This document shows positions 47,995-54,890 of a stretch of 61,946 nt of DNA, piece by piece; position 1 is the first letter of the stretch; every line of letters starts with the position of its first letter. This DNA comes from Chroogloeocystis siderophila 5.2 s.c.1 (lineage in GTDB: Bacteria; Cyanobacteriota; Cyanobacteriia; Cyanobacteriales; Chroococcidiopsidaceae). The notes beneath the pieces were generated by a model. That model was given only the letters and a program-made list of their open reading frames with translations, was not told where the DNA came from and did no database searches. Location: contig NZ_MRCC01000021.1 of NCBI RefSeq assembly GCF_001904655.1, forward strand, positions 1 through 61,946. The letters are read 5' to 3'. Both the position numbers and the translations under genes were made by a program.

Positions 47995-48009
47995 GTGGGT
48001 AAGACCCAC
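47995..48009. repeat. Intercistronic hairpin GTGGGT/ACCCAC
   Basis: GTGGGT (47995-48000) pairs with ACCCAC (48004-48009) around AAG, 9 bases after the tubulin-like stop. It matches a short GGGTGGG/CCCACTC-type interspersed hairpin. Without a T-run it is not a clear terminator but could trim or modulate the transcript between the second and third genes. Confidence 0.5.
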
Positions 48010-48037
48010 TCTATTTAATTTTGTCATTAACTTTTTT

Positions 48038-49552
48038 ATGGAAAGTTTTATATCTTCTCTATCACCAACGCTATTATTAAGTGTATTTTTAGCTGTTGTA
48101 TTACCCTCTATAGCTGCTATTATTTTACGCTCAAATCTTTATAGCAAACTTGTCTTTTTAGAAAGTCGTGTTAGAAGACTTATTAACCGCACTCAACGTG
48201 GAGATCAGCCAGAAATCATTAAAGAATTAGAACTTCGATTTAAAGAAGCTAGTGTGGATATTGATCAAGTTAATACAGTAGCTTTAATCGAACAAGTTTA
48301 TAGCCAGCAGAAAATTGGTATTTTTTCTTACGATCAAATTGAATATTTTTGTAGGGTTCTACCTAATTTACTTTTAGCATTTGGCTTGCTTGGTACTTTT
48401 TTAGGTATTACCTTGAACCTAAATCAGTTGAGTCAGATGCTTACAAATGTTGCACAAGTAGATAACATAGAGAATTTATTAAATAAGCTACAGCAACCTC
48501 TACAAGCAATGAGTATCGCTTTCGCTACTAGTTTAACTGGAATACTCTTTAGTGCTTTAATAACAACATTTAATTTAATTAAAAATACTAGTGTAGCTAA
48601 ATATAAATTAGTTTGCTCAATTGAAGACTATTTGGACAATATTTATCAATCTGAAATTCAAGGAAATCATCGATTAGATAAAGCTGTAGATCGATTAGTG
48701 TTTGAGTTTAAAGACTTTTTAGGTAGGTTTGGTACAACAGTACGTGATGCAGTAGAATCATCACTTGGAGCAAAGATTCAAGAAATTGTGGATGTTAATA
48801 AACAAGCTAACGAACTTGCTTATCGCGTGTATAGTGGATTTCAAGAATCATCTGGTACTTTTGCAAAAAGTGTTGATGATCTACAAGCCACCACAATTAA
48901 GTTTGCAGAAATAGCACAAGTATTTGAGCGCAGTAATTTTGCGCAACTTCTCGCCGATGCTACAAAAGATTTGTATGGTATACAGAAAAAGTTTAATAAC
49001 TCAACTGAAGTTTTATCTCAGTCTGTATCAGTAATTGAATCAGCCGTAATTGAGGTAGTAAATTCTAATCGTCAAGTCCAAAATATAGCTAATCAAATTA
49101 ACAACCACAACCAAAACACAGTTCAAGCTTTAGAACTACATCGTAGTAACCAGCAATCTTTAAAGGAGATTATACCTTGTTTACATCAAGGTGGTGAAAA
49201 ACTGCGATTTGCTGTAGAAATACTTGATAAACTTCAACAAAAAACTTTAGATAAAGCAGATAGCTTTGAACTTGTAGAAATTGAACTAAAAACTTTAGCT
49301 GAATCACTCAATAAATATAATCAAGTAGTAGCCGTTGGTTTAAAAAATTTGAGCGATCGCCTAGTTACGAGTATTAGCAATCAATCGATCAATCAACAAC
49401 AACAAATGCAAATTATTGTAGAATACTTAGCACAGCTTATAAAGCAATTCAGTGATTCTAAGCAAGAAAGCTATCGCTTGAATAAACTTTTAGAAAAACA
49501 TTTTATAGCAGATGAAACTTTTAAACAATATATTACCAACACCGCTAAATAA
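48038..49552 (+). CDS. MotA/ExbB/ZorA-like inner-membrane motor subunit with long tail
   Basis: 504 residues. Three membrane helices at about 9-30, 107-126 and 157-178. The TM2 motif PNLLLAFGLLGTFLGITLN and the TM3 text MSIAFATSLTGILFSALI are the MotA/TolQ/ExbB hallmarks. Residues about 190-504 form a long polar, helical cytoplasmic tail, as in ZorA of Zorya rather than TolQ or ExbB. It should form a pentamer around the ZorB-like dimer encoded next, coupling proton flow to rotation. The gene starts 51 bases after the tubulin-like gene. Confidence 0.85.
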   Translation: MESFISSLSPTLLLSVFLAVVLPSIAAIILRSNLYSKLVFLESRVRRLINRTQRGDQPEIIKELELRFKEASVDIDQVNTVALIEQVYSQQKIGIFSYDQIEYFCRVLPNLLLAFGLLGTFLGITLNLNQLSQMLTNVAQVDNIENLLNKLQQPLQAMSIAFATSLTGILFSALITTFNLIKNTSVAKYKLVCSIEDYLDNIYQSEIQGNHRLDKAVDRLVFEFKDFLGRFGTTVRDAVESSLGAKIQEIVDVNKQANELAYRVYSGFQESSGTFAKSVDDLQATTIKFAEIAQVFERSNFAQLLADATKDLYGIQKKFNNSTEVLSQSVSVIESAVIEVVNSNRQVQNIANQINNHNQNTVQALELHRSNQQSLKEIIPCLHQGGEKLRFAVEILDKLQQKTLDKADSFELVEIELKTLAESLNKYNQVVAVGLKNLSDRLVTSISNQSINQQQQMQIIVEYLAQLIKQFSDSKQESYRLNKLLEKHFIADETFKQYITNTAK

Positions 49553-49575
49553 AATCATTATCTACTTAAAAAAAG

Positions 49576-50235
49576 ATGCGGTATTCTCGTAGATCTCATC
49601 AATCTCAAGAAGAACTAAATATTTGGTCGGCTTTTACAGATTTGATGTCTAATACTTTTATGATAGCTATGTTATTATTGTTAATAGCTATCGTTAAAGG
49701 TGCGATCGCTCAAACTGAAGTCACAAAAATTCAACCTCCTAAAAGCCCTCCTCCTATCCTTGTCATTGAAGATGAAGGCGCTTACAGATTTGCTTCGGGT
49801 AGCGCCGAAATTCCACCAATTATGAACGCATACATTAAAAATAAAATTGTTCCAGAGATTGAGCGTAATACAAAAGAATACCAAATTAATGTTGTAGAAA
49901 TTATCGGTCACACCGACGGTCAGGGCAACGGTAGCGCAGCTAGTAACCTAGACCAAAACTTAGAGAAAGTTGCTAACGCAAGTATACCTGTAAGTCAACT
50001 CAAAGCGGGATCTAACGCCGATCTTGGCTTAATGCGTGCTTTAGCAGTTGTTAGAGTATTGCACGATGTTCAAGCTAAAGGACAGTTGAAAGGCTTAAAA
50101 TTTAAAGCTTACTCAGCTGCACAGCTAATTTTACCCGATGGAAATTTTGCATCAGTCAATCGCAAACCAGATGCAACACGACGACGCATTGAAATTCGTT
50201 TTACCCGTCCAGGTGAACCGATTAAAGTAAAATAA
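49576..50235 (+). CDS. MotB/ZorB-like subunit with OmpA-type peptidoglycan-binding domain
   Basis: 219 residues. A short cytoplasmic N-terminus, one membrane helix (about 27-45) preceded by FTDLM with Asp22, the place of the proton-carrying Asp in MotB and ZorB. Then a periplasmic OmpA/MotB domain (about 75-215) with IIGHTDGQ at 109-116 and RKPDATRRRIEIRF near the end. So the helix is stator and the OmpA part anchors it to peptidoglycan. It follows the MotA-like gene by 23 bases. The stop is 9 bases before a convergent gene, so the operon ends here. Confidence 0.88.
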   Translation: MRYSRRSHQSQEELNIWSAFTDLMSNTFMIAMLLLLIAIVKGAIAQTEVTKIQPPKSPPPILVIEDEGAYRFASGSAEIPPIMNAYIKNKIVPEIERNTKEYQINVVEIIGHTDGQGNGSAASNLDQNLEKVANASIPVSQLKAGSNADLGLMRALAVVRVLHDVQAKGQLKGLKFKAYSAAQLILPDGNFASVNRKPDATRRRIEIRFTRPGEPIKVK

Positions 50236-50244
50236 TACACGCAA

Positions 50245-50598
50245 TTAACCAAACGTAGAACTATTCCAGCCCCACATATAACCTTTTGCATCTGTAAATT
50301 CAATATAAACTCGGCTCTTATCAATACCTAAAGCTTGATTAATTTGTTGACAAAAGTCTTGGCTCATTGCTTTGGTTTGCTCAGGTTTCATCGAACCAAC
50401 ACTTTTAATTTCTATATAGCAAACAGGGTCAAGCGTACCCGCAAAAGTCATCAAAATTCCAGATTCCAAAGCTGTCATAACATAAGATTCTGGTTTACCT
50501 AAATGTTTTGCTAATGCTGAAGAAAGATTCTTAAGTAAAGCTTCAGCCTCAGATTTTTCAAAATTAGCGACAGAAGTTTGAACTTTAATCAAAGGCAT
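50245..50598 (-). CDS. Phenylpyruvate tautomerase / MIF-family protein
   Basis: 117 residues. Catalytic Pro2 (MPLIKVQTSVANFEK), then VYIEFTDAKGYMWGWNSSTF typical of the MIF family. Works as a trimer tautomerase; the physiological substrate is unclear. Ends close to the MotB-like gene, convergent. Confidence 0.9.
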   Translation of the reverse strand: MPLIKVQTSVANFEKSEAEALLKNLSSALAKHLGKPESYVMTALESGILMTFAGTLDPVCYIEIKSVGSMKPEQTKAMSQDFCQQINQALGIDKSRVYIEFTDAKGYMWGWNSSTFG

Positions 50599-50728
50599 AG
50601 TTACCCCAATATATATCTACTAAAGTAAGCTTAAACCGTTCATAAAACAAGAATTTTCTGCATTCTCTGCATCTGGAGTAGTTCATTTAAAAAACTTTTC
50701 ACAACCTAGGGTAACTCGATCAATTACA

Positions 50729-50747
50729 AGCAGGCAAGATGCCTGCT
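50729..50747. repeat. Perfect 8-bp hairpin, interspersed type
   Basis: AGCAGGCA (50729-50736) and TGCCTGCT (50740-50747) with loop AGA. The GCAGGCAAGATGCCTGC type is a frequent cyanobacterial intergenic repeat. It sits between the MIF-like and flavin-reductase genes, about 17 bases 3-prime of the latter. Confidence 0.6.
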
Positions 50748-50763
50748 CAACTCAAATTGCTAT

Positions 50764-51243
50764 TTATCCGCCATAGTTCCAACCTGTAGTTTCGAGTCGG
50801 AGAGAATCACCTTCACGGTGAACACCCGCAGCAATTACTTCACCTATATAAACAGTATGGTCGCCTTTTTCTACGGCATCAACAACTTGACATTCGATGT
50901 AGCCAAGACTATCAGAAATAATTGGACATCCAGTTTCACCGATGTAAAATTCTACATCTTCAAATTTGTTACCAACACGGCGCTGCGGTTGAAAAAATTT
51001 CTGGGCGACTTCCTTTTGAGAATCATCTAGGAAGCTGATAGCAAACACCCTGCTATTTTTAATCATCGCGTGGGATTTGGAATCTTGTTTAACACAATTA
51101 ACAACTAAAGGTGGTTTGAAAGAAGCTTGCATTAACCAGCTAGCAGTAAAGCCATTGACTTCTTCTCCATCTTTGACGCCACAGATGTATAAGCCGTGAG
51201 GAATTTTCCGCAGCATGGTTTTTTTGGCTTGTTCGTCTAACAA
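50764..51243 (-). CDS. Flavin reductase family protein
   Basis: 159 residues. FMN-binding split-barrel of the flavin_reduct family: KKTMLRKIPHGLYICGVKDG, then VNGFTASWLMQASFKPPLVV and the SRVFAISFLDDSQKEVAQKF segment. Cyanobacterial members are also fused to flavodiiron proteins, but this one stands alone. Redox partner unknown. Confidence 0.9.
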   Translation of the reverse strand: MLDEQAKKTMLRKIPHGLYICGVKDGEEVNGFTASWLMQASFKPPLVVNCVKQDSKSHAMIKNSRVFAISFLDDSQKEVAQKFFQPQRRVGNKFEDVEFYIGETGCPIISDSLGYIECQVVDAVEKGDHTVYIGEVIAAGVHREGDSLRLETTGWNYGG

Positions 51244-51360
51244 GGGTTGTTCTCCTATTGGATTGCTACATCGCTAAGTTTAACGAATCACAAAGACACA
51301 TTCCCCAAAGGAGTTGCCAAAGGCTAGAAATCCAAGAGAAGAATAATGGAGAAGTTTAAT

Positions 51361-52149
51361 TTAAGATGCTGTGGATCGGTGTGGGCGAAATAGGTGAGAG
51401 TGTTCGGGATGGTATAAGCGAGAACGGGCGGCGGTTGCTGTGAGGGCGGGGCTAATGATGTAGAGTGTGGTGCGAATTAGGTTTTCTGCTTGAGTCACTT
51501 TTGCCATTTCCGCTAACGTTGTCAGCACAATTTTCTCATCTGACCAACCAACGCGGAAGCAAATTGCGACTGGGGTGTGTGCTGGGTAGTGTTCGAGAAG
51601 TTGGCTTTGGGCTTTGTCTACGTGACGTGCACTAAGATATAAGCAAAGACTTGCTTGATGCGCTGCCAGCGAGGATAATTCTTCGGTTGTGGGAACTTCT
51701 GTGCGTCCACTAATCCGACCAAGGATAATGGTTTGTACACCTCCAGGAATTGTAAGTTCAACATTAAGTTTAGCTGCCGCAGCTTGAAAAGCACTAATTC
51801 CAGGAATCACCTCAAAGGGAATATCCGCTTCTGCTAAGGCTTGCATTTGTTCGTGGATCGCACTATAGAGGCTTGGATCGCCTGATTGAAGTCGTACGAC
51901 TGATTTATGCGATCGCACGCGTTCCACCATTACAGGTAAAATGTCCTCTAAAGTCTTATTCGCCGTCCTAATTATTTCGGCATCCGAGCGACAATATTGT
52001 AAAATTTCGCGTGGAACCAGCGAATCGGCAAATAAGATCGCATCCGCTTGCGCGAGAATCTTTTGTGCTTTAATCGTCAGGAGATCTGGATCTCCTGGAC
52101 CCGCGCCTACAAGATAAACTTTCGGTAATAGTGATGTTGAGTTAGTCAT
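51361..52149 (-). CDS. cobM: Precorrin-4 C11-methyltransferase
   Basis: 262 residues. SAM-binding GAGPGDPDLL (15-24), VVRLQSGDPSLYSAI and VIPGISAFQAAAAKL identify a CobM/CbiF tetrapyrrole methylase of cobalamin synthesis. The 3-prime end (RPHRSTAS) is slightly unusual but in frame. Upstream, separated by a heptamer repeat, is lgt; other cob genes are not adjacent. Confidence 0.93.
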   Translation of the reverse strand: MTNSTSLLPKVYLVGAGPGDPDLLTIKAQKILAQADAILFADSLVPREILQYCRSDAEIIRTANKTLEDILPVMVERVRSHKSVVRLQSGDPSLYSAIHEQMQALAEADIPFEVIPGISAFQAAAAKLNVELTIPGGVQTIILGRISGRTEVPTTEELSSLAAHQASLCLYLSARHVDKAQSQLLEHYPAHTPVAICFRVGWSDEKIVLTTLAEMAKVTQAENLIRTTLYIISPALTATAARSRLYHPEHSHLFRPHRSTAS

Positions 52150-52185
52150 TAGTAAAAGTGAGTATAGACTATTAATCTTACTCTC

Positions 52186-52220
52186 TCACCCCTCACCCCT
52201 CACCCCTCACCCCTCATCCC
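52186..52220. repeat. Tandem heptamer TCACCCC x4 plus one variant
   Basis: Four exact copies of TCACCCC (52186-52213) and a fifth, TCATCCC (52214-52220). It overlaps the lgt 3-prime end: the repeat supplies the last codons and the stop. A short tandem repeat of the STRR kind known from cyanobacteria. Confidence 0.9.
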
Positions 52221-53057
52221 TTCTTCTACCACATCAGGTAAAGCACGATTGTATACGTACAACCACACCAAGCCGACTAATCCGATCGCAATTCCTGTTA
52301 AACTTACTACCTGAGCAATGCGTAGTGGTCCGAGCATTAAACTATCAGTACGTAATCCTTCGATCCAAACGCGTCCTAAGCTATAAGCAACGAGATAAAC
52401 AAGAAATAGTGTGCCAGTTTTTAAACGCTGTTTACCTTGTACATCTCTCACGAATAAAGCGATCAACAACGCAAACACCATCAAATTCCACAGCGATTCA
52501 TATAAAAAGGTGGGATGGAAATAAGCAAAATTTGCAAATTCTGGCGGACGCATTTCGGGAGGGATGTATAATCTCCAAGGTAAATTTGTCGGATTCCCAA
52601 AAGCTTCGGAGTTGAAAAAGTTGCCCCAACGCCCGATCGCTTGTCCTAAAATCAGTGAGGGAGCGACTAAATCGGCTAACTGCCAAAACGAAACTCGCCG
52701 GATACGTGCGAAAATCAGTGCTGCAAGCAAACCACCAATAATTGCTCCGTGAATTGCAATTCCTCCTTGCCAAATTGCAATAATTTGCTCAGGATTCTGC
52801 GCGTACTCTGACCACTCAAACAAAACATAGTATAAACGCGCAGCAGGTATCGCCCCAATAACTAACCAAATTGCCAAGTCACCGATTAAATCTGGATCAA
52901 CTTTGCGCTGTTTCGCAAGATACTGCGAAAGCGTGATTCCAATTAATACAGCCGAAGCGATGAGTAAACCATACCAGCGGATTGTAATTGGTCCAACATT
53001 AATAATAACGGGACCTGGAGAAGCAAACTGAGCTAGTAAATCGGAAGCTAGTGACAT
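52200..53057 (-). CDS. lgt: Prolipoprotein diacylglyceryl transferase
   Basis: 285 residues from ATG 53057. That start puts the catalytic residues at His103 and Arg143, exactly as numbered in E. coli Lgt, so I prefer it to a GTG at 53066. The [17 protein letters not shown] signature and seven membrane helices are clear. It transfers diacylglycerol to the lipobox Cys of prolipoproteins such as Psb27. The last residues (GMRGEG) are encoded by a tandem heptamer repeat. Confidence 0.95.
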   Translation of the reverse strand: MSLASDLLAQFASPGPVIINVGPITIRWYGLLIASAVLIGITLSQYLAKQRKVDPDLIGDLAIWLVIGAIPAARLYYVLFEWSEYAQNPEQIIAIWQGGIAIHGAIIGGLLAALIFARIRRVSFWQLADLVAPSLILGQAIGRWGNFFNSEAFGNPTNLPWRLYIPPEMRPPEFANFAYFHPTFLYESLWNLMVFALLIALFVRDVQGKQRLKTGTLFLVYLVAYSLGRVWIEGLRTDSLMLGPLRIAQVVSLTGIAIGLVGLVWLYVYNRALPDVVEEGMRGEG

Positions 53058-53453
53058 TAGCAACACCCAGAAATAATCGTTACCAGATCATCATACGAGG
53101 GGCTAGGGGTTGGGAGCTAGAGAAGTAGAGATTACGTTAATATTACCTAACGCACTCATAGTCAATGCGTGCATCGTTGCGTTCATCCAGGTCTATTGCC
53201 CTGCTTTGTCTTTAATTCAGCAAGTCGCGCGGGTTACGTTCATTCAATTGTGGTCGAGCGGATGGTATTACTGTTGCTCGACGCTGCGGCTTTGATTCAA
53301 TTTCAATCGCTATGCGACACTTGGCTAACCAATTCGACCTTATTTTCCTTCAGTGACAATGAAACAGCCCTACTAGAATCAAAAGGTATGTTCGAGAGGC
53401 ATAGAACTTAGAGAGACGAGTCTTGTCTTTGTTTTTCCCCCTACCCCTTCTTT
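53058..53453. other. 396-base intergenic region upstream of lgt
   Basis: No convincing gene. Open frames here (53110-53295 and 53169-53411) show no domain and no good start. GGGGCTAGGGGTTGGGAGCT at 53099-53118 is an imperfect heptamer-like repeat. Probably holds the lgt promoter and the tail of the HlyD transcript. Confidence 0.4.
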
Positions 53454-54890
53454 TTATCTAACTGTTTCTAAACTCTTAATCTTCTTATCAAACATATTCA
53501 TAAACATACTTAAAACTGTTCTTTTACGCACTTTAATACTACTATTAACACTCATACCAGATTGTAGTGGCACTTCTTTTCCATTAATACTTAAAGCTTG
53601 GCGTTCTAGTTGAATTTTGGCAGGAAAGGCGTAATAAGGGCGCTCTTGTGTAGGTGGTAAAGCATCTGAGCCAATCCAGATTAATTTGCCCTTGATACTA
53701 CCAAATTCTGATTCTGGAAAAGATTCAATTTTAACGTCAGTTTCCATACCTGGATATACAAAACCAATATCTTTATTTGTTAGATATACAGAAGCTACTA
53801 AATTCTCGTTTGGCACAATTTTTAGGATTGGCTCAGCAGAATTTGCTACAAATCCTTGTGATTTTGCTTGTAAATCAAAAACAATTCCATCCACAGGCGA
53901 TCGCAGTTCTTGATATTGCAAACTTTGATTTGCTTTACTGAGTTGTCCCTCAATTTCTGCAATTCGTTTTTCGTTTTCTATTTTGTTTCGCCCAAGTTGA
54001 GTATCAATTTCCGCAACTTTTTTCTGATTATCTGCGATTTTAGTTAAAATATCTTTTGCAGTCAGCGCAACGGTATTTTGTAACTGCTCTTGAGCTTGAG
54101 CGATTTGAATTGATAGTCTTTGTTCTTCACTTGTTAGGCGATCTACTTCAGATTGTCGTGTTAAAACTTCTTGTTGTTGGCGTTGGTATTGTACTTGCGA
54201 TAATCCACCTTCTTCGGCGACAGGAGCAATTTTCTCAAGAATACCTTGGTTGATTGCAGTGACTTTTTTAGCGGTTTCTAGTTGCGATCGCGTTTGACTC
54301 AGTTGTTTTTCTAATTCTTTAATTTCAAGATAGGCATTGGCTACGCGCGAACGATATTCGGCTTTTGCACTTGCTAGTAATTGTTGTTGATTAGCATCAA
54401 ATTCGCCTTCTATTGGCTTGTTAGGATTAAAACCATTAACTTGGGCTTTTAAAAAGTCATTTTCTGCAACTAAAGCGGCGCGCAATCGCGTTAGTGTTGC
54501 GAAGTCTGATGAATTATCTAAGTTATTACCGGCGGCGGCAGTTGTATAAAATTGATTTTCGCGTAATAAAGAAGCTTTTAACTGAATGAGCGATCGCACA
54601 TCTGCTTGTGGCGCAGTGGGATCGAATGTGACTAATAGTTCTCCTTTTTTAACTAACTGCCCATCTTGAACATAAATGTCGCGGACAACACCACCAGATG
54701 GGGCTTTTATTTCTTTTGTCGATCCTTGCGGTTCGAGTTTTCCGGTTGCGGGTACGGCTTGTTCAATTTTGGCGACTGAAGCCCAGATAAACGCCGAAGT
54801 CGTCACCGACACAAGTAACCACATGACGACTCGTGACCATACTGCTGGCTGTTCTAAAATGACTGGTTGTTCGATCGATTCTGACTTCAT
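53454..54890 (-). CDS. HlyD-family membrane fusion protein
   Basis: 478 residues. A single N-terminal membrane helix (about 20-40), a lipoyl/barrel half (VVRDIYVQDGQLVKKGELLV), a long coiled coil (about 160-330) and the second lipoyl half (LRSPVDGIVFDLQ) are the adaptor layout of type I secretion systems. Works with the ABC exporter that overlaps its start by 4 bases and an outer-membrane TolC-type channel elsewhere. It resembles the Synechocystis HlyD that takes part in S-layer export, by memory. Confidence 0.92.
   Translation of the reverse strand: MKSESIEQPVILEQPAVWSRVVMWLLVSVTTSAFIWASVAKIEQAVPATGKLEPQGSTKEIKAPSGGVVRDIYVQDGQLVKKGELLVTFDPTAPQADVRSLIQLKASLLRENQFYTTAAAGNNLDNSSDFATLTRLRAALVAENDFLKAQVNGFNPNKPIEGEFDANQQQLLASAKAEYRSRVANAYLEIKELEKQLSQTRSQLETAKKVTAINQGILEKIAPVAEEGGLSQVQYQRQQQEVLTRQSEVDRLTSEEQRLSIQIAQAQEQLQNTVALTAKDILTKIADNQKKVAEIDTQLGRNKIENEKRIAEIEGQLSKANQSLQYQELRSPVDGIVFDLQAKSQGFVANSAEPILKIVPNENLVASVYLTNKDIGFVYPGMETDVKIESFPESEFGSIKGKLIWIGSDALPPTQERPYYAFPAKIQLERQALSINGKEVPLQSGMSVNSSIKVRKRTVLSMFMNMFDKKIKSLETVR

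Noticed and set aside
43523-50235. Direct label as a Zorya defence system
   Set aside because: ZorC, ZorD and ZorE are absent; only the motor half is Zorya-like, so I describe it as ZorAB-like.
53110-53411. Two overlapping small frames upstream of lgt
   Set aside because: No ribosome binding site, no domain and mutually overlapping.
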